Shown here: in pieces, positions 49,301-61,300 of the stretch
Layout: the number at the start of each line of letters is the position of its first letter
Position numbering within the stretch: the first letter of the stretch is position 1
NCBI GenBank assembly: GCA_949316235.1
Contig: OX438753.1
Location: 18,148,496 to 18,212,495 of the forward strand
Reading direction: 5' to 3'
Source: Oegoconia quadripuncta
Taxonomy: Eukaryota; Arthropoda; Insecta; Lepidoptera; Autostichidae
Length of the DNA: 64,000 nucleotides
Position numbers and translations under genes: made by a program
The notes under the pieces: generated by a model
What the model saw: only the letters and a program-made list of their open reading frames with translations
What the model was told of the DNA's origin: nothing
Databases searched by the model: none

Positions 49301-52300
49301 TAATTTTGGAAAGTAATCGCTTTATAAAAGTTTCAGCGAATCTAAAAAATTAATCGTAAAGGAACTGTCGATTGTATCGGTTGAAACGGCTACAAAATGC
49401 ACGTCGGGTTTTGATAGAACTTCTGGTTATTTTTAATTTTACAGTCCAAGCGCCTTTACCATTGATAAAGATCGAAAAATAAGGCGCGTCGTATAAAGAT
49501 GCTATACATTGCATCAAGGCTATCGTAAGTTTCTATTCGATAAAGCTATTACCGTTTCTGTACGTGTTAACCATTATACCATTTCAGTTCATATTCCTAT
49601 CACCTCGGCTATAACCATACAGGACTATCACTGTGGTATGAATTGTACCTTACCGATAGACAAGAACAAGCGAGTCTTTCTCCTCACAGACACTCAAGTG
49701 TGGATTTGAACATGTAACCGTTTTTATGTTAAGTGATGAGGCCGAAGGTGGAAGCGTACTGACCCGGAAACCCAATCTTATTTGGGGGACTGGCTATCTT
49801 ATCTCTGACAGTCGGAACACAACAATTCAAATTGCTGTTTGGCGGCAGACTTAGATAAGATGGTGGTAGCTAGTTAGGCAGACATTTAATATGCCCTAAC
49901 ACCAACCAAACCGAGTACTAAACATGTACCCCGCTGGGGATCGAACCGCGATTCGTAAACCCTATGTTGTATACATTGAGCTACGGAGGCTGTTAAAAAA
50001 GTGCGGAAGGATGCGGGGTGAGAGGGGTGTTACAGCAGACGGGGTATTGGTCCGTTCCAGTTCCGTCTCTCTGTCAAGATGTCGCCTCCTGGCTACCGCA
50101 CCATCAACGCTCACTGCGATCTGACGCTGTCCGTGGTGCATTAAATTAGGGAGTCGAGCTTCACTTGACTCTCTTCCCCATAGGGTTAGCCGCTTTGGCT
50201 TTTTGCGTCACATTAGCTACACTCCCATTTGCTGGGGGGGGGGGGGAGGTGGGACTTTTCTTTCCTACTTTTCAGCCTTAAATTCTTTCTTTAATTAGTC
50301 TGGGGTCAGCAATAGAGTCACGTAGGGCACCGTCTACCTTCAGTAGGCGCCGTGCAGAGTACCACTGTTGATCCTGACGTACAGGAGTCACAGCGGGAGG
50401 AGAGCGGAGGTGGGATCTGTCAAGATGTAGCTCCCACCTACGCCACTCATACAACAGCTACACATAATAAGAAGTTTGACAACCGCCTGCCAGTTACCAG
50501 ATCCGAAACTTATCTATGAAGTTTTCCTACTGTAAGGATAATTATTACACCGGTGTTACTCACCTTTGCATATGCAGAAATTTGTCCCAACGCTTCCGCG
50601 TAGTTCTTCCTCACCGTAGAATTTCTATCAAACGTCCCATTCAATAAGTTTGACATGATCTTCCCAGCCAATGGCTCGAGTTCTGCCCTCAGATAATGGG
50701 CAGCCAGGATGATGAAGTGAGAGCAGGCGACCTTAGTGCCCAGCTGCGGTGACTTGGTTAGCTCCAGGATTTTTGGCAGCATCTCCTTCATCACTTCGAT
50801 GTCAACGTGCGGCATACACTGTGATAAAGTTGAATATAGAAAGAGAAATAGTATTTTTACGCTCCTAGGTGTTTTCGGACACTCAAGGTAATTAATTAAT
50901 GTGTTTACGTATCCATAGTCGCATTCTCTGTCTAAAGATTTAAAATACAAAAAGGCTTTTCAATCGAGTGTCCGAGTTCTACGACATATTTTCCGTGCGA
51001 GAATTCGAGAATCCGAAAATCGCCCTGAAGCTGACAAAACCCACCAAACTTTTCAATTGCCATACCTTCCGAGAGTTTGATGGAATAATCTCTGACGCTA
51101 TATAATCATTTTTTATGCACAACGGGTTAGCACTTAACCTTAATCACACCTAATGTTAAGTAGAGACCGAAGTTGGAAGCGTACGATGCGGACACCTCAT
51201 TTTATTTGGGGGACTGGCTATCTTATCTCTGACAAACCGGAACACCACAACATATTAACATAACCATAATATTAACCGCCGCCGCCGATTAGTACACTGT
51301 GTGTTGTTCACATTGAGCCACGGAGGCCTCGGAGCCACTAATTGAAGGATAAGGCCGCCAAATTGTATTGTTTGTTTTTCCTAGCGTTATGCATAAGATT
51401 ATGGTGAAATAATTCTTAAATTGAAGAAGAAAAAGCCTATTATACAGTACTTCCGTTCTCTGCTGCGATGTAGGCTGTTACGAAAATTCGCAAGTACGAA
51501 TCTAAACTAGATTATAAGAACAGAATTAGAACTTTCTAAGCAAGTACATCGATATTACGTACTTTCGCATGTTTAACATTCGTAGGAACAAATTAAGATA
51601 AAGAAAGTTAGGATTAATAAAAAAGAAACAAGAGACAAAGGAAACATCTCTTTCAAACCCCATAAATTATGTCTAATGTATCGGATGGAGTATCTATGTA
51701 CGTGCTTGGTGTCTAACCATATCAAAGCTCTTTAGGTATTACTTAAAATTAGCTTTTAGGCTTCTCGAGTGCAGGTCAGAGCGATTTGTTTGATTTATTC
51801 TATGTTTAAAAAAAAATCTGTAGGGAGGGAGTAAACCCTCTTAAATAGTTATAAGAGGTTGTGGTTAGTCACCTTGACGACAGTGTCGGTGGTATAGTGC
51901 TGCCGCGCGGCATTGGCTCGCATGTCGTCCAACACCTCACGCGTGCCGGTGTCGGCCAGCGCCGTGCTCAGGTACGACAGCTTAGCCGACTCCAGCTCGC
52001 CCGCAGCGCCCACTAAAGCTGGTATCAACTTCGGCAGGAAAGGTTTCAGAGTCTCACCGGCTGCAGATACCAGTTTTGAGACTGTTTGCAAACTGGAAGA
52101 ATGTTTTAATGTGGATTAATTACTCATTCGCACTCAAATAGAATAGAACCAACCCGTCTCTTCCCGTGGGTGTCGTAAAAGGCGACTAAGGGACTTTCCA
52201 CCAAAAAACTTCTATATATTTGAACGTTCCAACGGCGATGGGCTCACCCTCTGTCATGTGTGCATGTCTGTATATTTCATAAGGTGAACCGTGGATGCTG

Positions 52301-55300
52301 TTTCAATCATTAAACTTTTAATGTTTGGAAAACCCAAACACTATTGTTCGGGATATCTCTGACCACACCATTTGGGATAGAGGTCGTGATGTTATGTATG
52401 TAGTTCAGTAAAAAGAGCAAACCTCGAGTTTCTTGCTCTTTCGTCGCTGGGGAGTCAGCTTTGTGAACGAGTCTAAGCAGTAATTTAAAATAAGTTCAAA
52501 TAACGTCTTAAAGTGAATATTTCGTCCTTTTATATTTATTTAGCATGGAGTTGTGACTATACAGAATGACAAAAGTTAACCCGAGGATTTGGCATAAGCC
52601 GCGAATACCGCAATTCCAGCAAATAAATTGAATAATTTGTATATGTGTATAAGCCTCGCCTTTTGACTACTTTTAATATATCCTGTTTTTTTTGTTTTGT
52701 TTAATGTATATGCTTTAATGCAATAAAATGTTAAATAAATAAATAAAAATAAATAAATGTGTCCTAGAGATTTCGGCCCTTTGTGAAAAATTTTACGCCT
52801 TGCAACAAAGTATGACAGATATCTATAGGCCACAACACAATTCCTTTTATTAATTTGGACAAAATAATAATAACTATCACTGGATTAAAAATTAATGGTT
52901 TGATATAAGAAAATATAACTTTTTTTGAGACGTATCATTTGGTATTCGCGCTTAGGCTAATAACTATCTTGAGCAATCTTCATTATGAAAGCTCCTCTTT
53001 GATGTATTTGCTAGTATTACTCACCTGACGCTTCTCACTTCCTTCACTAAATTAATGATCCCAGTGTCCAACAACACGGGCAATATGACTGAGACAACCT
53101 CTTTCCCGTCTTTGCCTTGGCTGATGTCTGAGGCACGAATACACAGCTGGAAAAGTAACGGAACTTAAGACAGGTAGTTGGAATTTGGGGTACTAACTAA
53201 TGGGTACAGGATGATTTTTTTCAAGTGGACGTGGATAGCCAAATCCGAAACTATGAGGAATTGCGAAAGGTACTCAGAGGAGTCTCGGACCAGACTTTGA
53301 AAAAAAATTATCTGCATCATTGGATTTTTGAAATATCAATATTTCTCGCCAGGATTCATTTTGAACAAAAATACACACTGTATTTTTTTTGTATGTCGTT
53401 ACTTCCCAGAATTCGTACCTTATTAGTGACACTGTCGAATAATGCAATAATACAGTAAATGTTATTTTTCATGTAGGGGCCCATTACTGGCTAGGAGTAT
53501 GTATTTTTCAAAATCCAATGATGCTTTTTTAGTTTTCATCAAAATCGGACCCGAGACTCCTTTGAGTACTTTTCGGAATTCCTCATAGTTTCGGATTTGG
53601 CCATCTACGTCCACTTGAAAAATTCACCCTGTATATTTATTACACAGAAAATTAGTTATTCAATTAAATGCCTAGTCGGATAGTAATGCATGGCGGAAGA
53701 CGACTTAACCATAAAATGTACCTTGGAGAGTACGTTGGCGGTAGTTGTCGCCGCTTGACGCGTGCCCTCATGTACGTCATCCATCACGCGGAACAATTGG
53801 GCCCATATTGTCGGCAGCTGGTGCAATGACACATGGAGGTTTTGCGCACCTCTGAAATGGAATGTAAAAATTATTGAAAATTTATCCACCATCGAGAGAC
53901 TAATATATCACCCAGACGAATATCAAGTGTAAAAGATAAAAAAATTCTAAACAGCTGAACCGATTTTCATAAAACATGGCTAAAAACCAATTCGCCAACA
54001 CCAAGGGTCCGCTTCGCACGGACTACAGATTTCACTAGTCGATATAGCACGTATACATGTGGTCCCCAAAAAAACCCCCATATTTTCACTATCGAAATAG
54101 AGTATTATAGTGGAAAAAGTTGTGCAAATATTTAATATATTTTTATTAATATTTTTTTTATAATTACCTTAATAAATCAGCAAGGGCATTGCAGCAGGAC
54201 ATTCTCACTCGCCATTGATTGGACGTCAAGTTGGCCACTAGGTCCTCCAAGATTTCTTTGTGATATTTATGTACCTGATAAATAGTAACGAATAATTATT
54301 CATAATCATCACTCTTTACATATATTGGGATGATACTATTTTCATTTGGGCCCCTTTAAAAATCATAGTAAGAGAAGTTGTGGACTTTTACTGTTTTACA
54401 ATTCTATCATACAATTCAGTGGTCGAGGTTCAGGTTCTAGATTATGTAACTCCATCGGTATCGCCATCGATAACGTTGACCAATGAGAAACCGTAAAATT
54501 GCCGAGCGAACGATGAGCCAACCAATCACATATCATAACGTAACCGATAACGATGAAATTATGTAATAGAACCCCTGAATCGAATTCCTATGTGATGCGG
54601 CCACCCATTTGTACTCTGTTGTAATGTTCGGTAAAGTGTGTTTGTATTGTAATCATCATCTTGCCCTAGTCCCAATTTATTTGAGGTCGGCGTAGTACGT
54701 CTTTTTCTCCCAATCTCCTCTATTACCCGTTACTTAAACATTCACGCCCTTTTCGTTCATATCACCCTTCACACAATCCATCCATCTTTTCCGTGGTCTT
54801 CTTCTTCCTTTCCAACCATCGACATCCATACTCATCACTCTCTTAGTAAAAATACATACATATATCATGTCACGCCTGTTTCCCGTAGGGGTAGGCAGAG
54901 ACCACAGACTTCCACTTGCTACGATCCTGACACACCTCTTCTGCTTCCTTCACTCTCATAAGGTTGTTCATACATGCTCGTCGGTTTAGGGTACTCTCGA
55001 CTTAGTCTTTCTTTAAGACGTCCCCGATTTGATCATGGTACGTTCGCCGTGGTCTTCACCTACCAACACTACCATCCACATTCGCTTTGTATATCTCTTT
55101 CGTAAGTCTTCCATCATTCATCCTCTCCATATGTCCAAACCATTCCAGCATACCTTTTTCAATCTTTGTCACTACTTAGTACAAATATGTTTGTTAAATA
55201 GAATAACATACAAATTTAATATTTTAGTGCAATGTGAACGTATCTATAGTAAATCTGTTTTGACAATACTCACAGTCGCCTGAGTGCTGGGTACTATAGC

Positions 55301-58300
55301 ATGCCAAATGCTCGCCATAGAGTTCTGTATCCTCGGCGTGGGATCGAACCTGTACCGGTAAAGTCGGGGCACGATTTTCGGCAAGTGTTCCGAGAGCTGA
55401 GCACCGGCCTGTAATGCTATCGAATGGAATCCGAAGGCTGCACCTATGATTGGTAAGACAAATAAATTTATATATAGGGTCGCTCCTAAGTACCACCACT
55501 AAATGGTAGTCGTTGTGGTATAAAATACTAATTTAAAGAGATATATATTTGAAAGAGTGAGGCAACTGATTAGGTAGTCTGATCACTGCCACGTTGGCAA
55601 ACAAGAGTTGGGTTGTTACTCTGAAAGCTCAAAAGTAACCTTACAAAGCCAGCAGTTTAATTGACACTTATCTTTTACAGGCGGATCACAACAAACTGGC
55701 ATTGATGCTATGCGATAGAAATAGTGGGTTTACAGAACCAACCTCCAAGCTAAGTAAAAGCAAATTCCCAACAGCTAAACCTTTAGCAAACATAATAATT
55801 ATAAAAATAACAATAGGATATAATCTGATTATTATCATTGAAACAAAATAACTAACCTTTCTTGGAATTCCACATTGAGTTATGATGCGCGAGATGCATG
55901 AATTTATACAATAAATCCGGTTGGTTCAAATCCGATGCCAGGGAACACAATTCTTTGTAGGTGGATAGGTTGCCGCTGAAAGAGATCATAAATAAAATGT
56001 GACAGAGGTCAAGTAGTGTGGTTCCTAGCAGAGTAGAATAGAACCAACACATCTTCCGTGGATGTTGTAAAAGACGACTATACTGTCGAGGGAGTCTAGG
56101 GATGGGCTGCAGCGTCGTTTTTTATAGGCTGCTGATGACGAAGAGTTCAAGCACTATGATCTTAGTTTTATCTATTTTATTTATTTTAGTTTCTTGGGGA
56201 TAACAACCGTTTACAACATAGATGATATTACAAACAAGGTATTTTAAAATTAGAAAGCCAATTACAGTTATCCACGGATTACAATTAAGGACACATTGCA
56301 GAATTGGAGCTTAGTGAACGATTGCAGGACAATACATTTAAACTTATGTATCCAAACATGCGTATACTACGACTGTGTATAATGATGATATATAGTAGAT
56401 ACATAAATGAAAAATAAAGGAATTACATATATCACAAAGAAGTAAAAAGGTAAAAGTTATTAGATAGTCATAGTAGGTATGTACATAAATACTACACTCA
56501 GTGTGCAAAATACATGCATATACATAAACACAAGATACACACATGTATATATAGAAACTATGTGTCACGTTTCAGGATTTGTAGTTTAATTTTTTGTTTA
56601 AATAATTTTTTTGAACCAATAAATAGGTCAGTATTATTAAAATTCTTGTTGTAACTATTAACTATTCTGGTCAGCACGGAGTTCTTAGCATAATTAGTGA
56701 GATCGAGTGGCGGACAGAATAGAGGAGTGTTAATTTCTTTAAAGTCGTTAAAATATAGCTCTTTTTAAGTAAATTAGAATACCCTGTTAAATACACTAGT
56801 TTTTCACTGCGTTCTGAAATAATTATACATCTTTGTTATACTTTTTAATCACAGTAATTTTAGTAAACATTTGAACTTCGTTGAATATGTGATACATGAT
56901 GCAAGGTAGGTTTTACAGTAGTTTTCACGCTAAATTCCTTGAAGAATTTTTTTAATTGTAGTATAATAAATGAAATCGTTTGGTTTCAATCATATCTTAG
57001 GTCTTAGTCATCTAAGTGTAATAGTATTCAAAATATATCCAATTTTTAACAACGTCTTTAACTTAATTCATAAAAAATTGGAATTACCTGAAAAAAAAAC
57101 CATAATGCTCCACCTCTTTCACCGTGTATTTTTGATAGAACGATCGATGCATATCAGAGCCACGACATCTTAAATATCACCAAGCAAGTAGACTTACCCA
57201 GAAGGAGCTTTTCCCAGTTGCCCCTCCTCAAATATCTTGGTATCTTCAGTGACTTGCGCAACGGATCGCTTGCCGCTCGTCAGCTGGTCGATGATTTGCG
57301 CGACGAGATCTTGCTTCCGACTTTCGTCAGAATTCTGGTACACCAAGCTAAGACCCTTGCTCGCTACGTCTTGAACTATTTCTGTATATTATATAACATG
57401 TATTTAAAATATTAAACGGACTTTAATTAACAGTTCCCTTCATATTGATACAAATATCACCTTAAAAGTCATCACTATAAATATATATTTGCGGTTTGCC
57501 TTTTACAAAAATCCTTCTAATTTAATAGGTAATTAAATTACAATAGTACGTAAGTTATAAAAATGACATCTGAAATCGTCAGTAATTTTATTACATAATC
57601 CATACTAATATTATAAATGCGAAATTCTGTCTGTCTATCTGACTTCAAACCTGCTAGCCTGGGACCCGGAGATGAACATATTATATTTCAATTTGGAAAC
57701 AGTCACGATAAAACAATTCCACGCGCGTGAAGCCCCGGACTGAAAGCTCGTATGTGTAGTAGTTACATGTAATAGGTTAGGGTAACTTACCGCTATTCTC
57801 CGAGAGGAAGTCCATGAAAACATTCTGCAGCGTCTGCAACTTATTCGTTATCGGTTCCCGCTCGGGGCAATTCTTTAGAAGCGCTAGTAACCAGATACTA
57901 GTAGCCTGTGAAAATTAAAAATATATTAGTCATGCAAGAGCTCAAACGTTTTACTCGTTTTTAAATATGACAATGTCAGTGCAAATAGATTTTGTTAAAG
58001 ATTGAGTTGAGATTAGTTCGTTTCTTCTTAATATTAAATATGTTGCTGTTGTAAATCATTTTCAATCAATGGAAATCAATGGTCTCTACCTACCCCAACG
58101 GGAAACAGGCGTGAGCATATGTATCTATGTGCGCAAAGCAATTAGAATACAATCTAAAAGATGTTTTTTTTTTTTTATGCATAACGGGTTGGTACTTGAC
58201 CTCAATCACACCTGATGTTAAGTGAAGATGAGGTCGAGATGAATGTTACTCCGTAACCGTGTATACGAGCCAATATGGCCAAGTCTACTTTGTGAAAACA

Positions 58301-61300
58301 TTTAACTATACCTGTCGGGAATGTGGATGCGGGTGTCTGCCAATCTTGAAGAGTTCCTGCAGGAGCCATTCAAGCAATTGATCATTTTCTTTTAGCGCTT
58401 CCATGTTTTTGATTTTTGCTACACCCTAAAAAATAATGAAAGCTTATATCACATTTACATTATTAATTAAACTTATAAATTGCCCTTTATTTTATGTCGA
58501 CCTACAGAACCAAAATAAAAGAAACTTAATTGCAATGCATTTAAGATTCATATCCTTTAGATGCTGAAATTACACTATAACCAGAGTGAAAAAAATCGTA
58601 AACAAAATTAATTAAACGGCCTCAGAATAATATTATGGGAATATTGCCATTTTGAGAATGTTCAGTAAATTTTGCACATCTGCATGCAGATTGAATACTT
58701 GTAAGTACTTATATGCTAGCTTTAAAATATTTTTACCCGATTGTCCAGAAAGGAGGGTAAAGTTTTTCGTTGTATGTATGTAAGTAAATATATATGTCCG
58801 TTCCTTTGGCGAATCCTGTAGCCTAAACTTGACCGGCTTGACCGATTTAAAAGTGCATGGTGTTGTTAGATTCGTCTTGATACCTTATGGTAAAAAATCC
58901 AACATGGCGTCCGCAAAATACAAAATATGCTGTCGGGATTTTGGTTTTAAATAGTTATTAAACTGTATTTTTGCAAATAAATAGTTCATTCACAATTGGC
59001 AGCCATTACTTCATATATCAAGTACGACTCTCGACTGAAGATCACTATCGATAGACGGATTGAACAAAGAACCCGCCTCCGTTTGTTTCTGTCAGCGCTC
59101 AGTCTCACACACGACATTACAGCTGGCAATAAAAGTGTAGGCCAGAAATAATTCCTTTCAATTAATACGATGCTAAGCATCAACCACACAGCCCACAGAT
59201 TACTAATAACAGGCGGGGGAATCTGTCAATACACCAGGATAATTAAACAGACGTCCGTAAACTTCGAATTGGTTATTGGTAGTCCTATCACCTTATTGCA
59301 CTTTGAGAGTTCAGTAAAAATACGTAATTTTTGTGATGTAACTTCCTATACCCTTATAGTTCCTGATTTTTTGTAGAAGGATGGAGTACCAATCAGTATA
59401 ATAGTAAAAATGTTGTCTAACCATTCTGTAGCTTGCTTTAGGTATAGTAAAGGTATTTAGTTATAAATCCTCAGATTTTAAATTAAAGTTACCTATGAAC
59501 TTCATTGCGTTGTAGATGAAGATAAAATCTCCTAAAACAATTTTCTAAAAAAAAATCAACGTCTACTTTATATTTTCTAAAAACAGTCAATTGAGTCGTG
59601 ATATTTGCTCTCAGTGAAATATTTCATAAATATAAAGAAGTTATTCATAGAATTTTTTGAAAATAGTTACAGGAATTTCAAGTATATTCTCCGACGCAAT
59701 GAAATCAGAGTGATAATTTTAGTCTAATAGTGTATGTTTTATTACTAAATACCTATACTATAATTTAAGCAAGCTACCGATTTGTTAGAAAAGATTTTTA
59801 TTACAGTTACTCTATCAAAGTGCAAAAAATCACGGCCTTTAAGATTATAGGAAGTTAAAAGTGTATCCTTACTGGACTTATCCTTACTTATTGACTCTGC
59901 AAAGGACATGTAAATAACAACCTAATAGGGCCAATCGGAATGCCCGCCCTCCGACCTCACTTAGTTGACATAATTAATTTGGCACAGTAAATCAAACATT
60001 AAGAAGCTTACTTCTATGGGCTTTGTGCACGATGTGGCTCAGTTACTTACTTCCTTGGGCAACTCAGTCCATAAATCCCTGTTTTCATTTGAGTTGACAC
60101 CTTCCACACAAAGCACTAACGATTCGCCTATTTGCAGATGAATTTCAAATTCTTTGCTCTGAAAAATTATATCATATTAGGAAACAGTTTTCATTGAAAC
60201 TAATAAAACAATGGAACAAAGACAATGTTATTAAGTTAATAAATAAATGTCTTTGGATGTACACATAGCGCCATCTAATTCCACACTAAACAAATTGTAT
60301 TATGGATACCAGACGGTTGACAAGCTAAACATATACATTTTTTTAATATACATATTATTAATGTAGACAATCATAACTCGTCGGTTACACATGTTCGTAT
60401 TCATCATACATATGCCCCTAGAGGTATTCGAACCCGACACCTCAGACATAGCGGTCCGGGTATCTAACACTACACAAAACAGGTGTATTATTATTTTCAT
60501 ATTGTTGTATTATGGCGTAAAATATAGTGTACCTATTCAAAACAATAATGATAGAAAACTTAAGGCTCAAGTCATTTTTAAATCTTGAGGTATAACAAAA
60601 AAAAAAAATATCAAAAAGTGCAAACCTAGGTCTTTATCATGCCTACAACACATTGAAAATGGCCGTAATCTTGAAAATGGCCGTAATCTAAGCCTCAGAG
60701 AATGGAAAACGTTTTTTGCTTTGTATGGATATTGATGGTATAGTATAAAAAATAAATACTTCGGACACTTACACCAATCTTCTAGTCCCAAACTAAGCAA
60801 AACTGTACTATGGATACTCGATAACGGATAAACATACATAAATATTAGGGCCTTACCTATTAAATTGGCGTTTTGTATAAAGAATTTCATTAAGATTGTT
60901 TTCTCCATATAAACATTTTTGTAATATTTTTGTAATATTTTTTGGGAATGGCAAATCCAAATTTTGGCTAAACTTTGTGTGTATTATATGATAATTTTAA
61001 AAATTAACCGCTTTATAAAAGTTTCATCGAATCTAAGAAATGTAATGGGAAGCACATGAAAAAGAGCTGTGTTCAAATTTTTTTTATTATGTGATTTAGC
61101 CCAGACTTTAAAAAATATTTCATGCAAAACCTGGAAAATATATTCTATTTTCCAAATAAAAAACAAAACTGGAAATAGCTATAGAGTCGTAGGAGTTGGT
61201 ACATATGATTAACGAAGAAAAAATCTCCAATTTCATAGGTAAAGACCTAATATTTATAAAAATATCCATGACTAAGGAATAAATGTTCGTATTCATCACA

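Noticed and set aside
49509..49709. 66-residue frame in ECM29 intron
   Set aside because: No family pattern, no splice logic, surrounded by SINE sequence.
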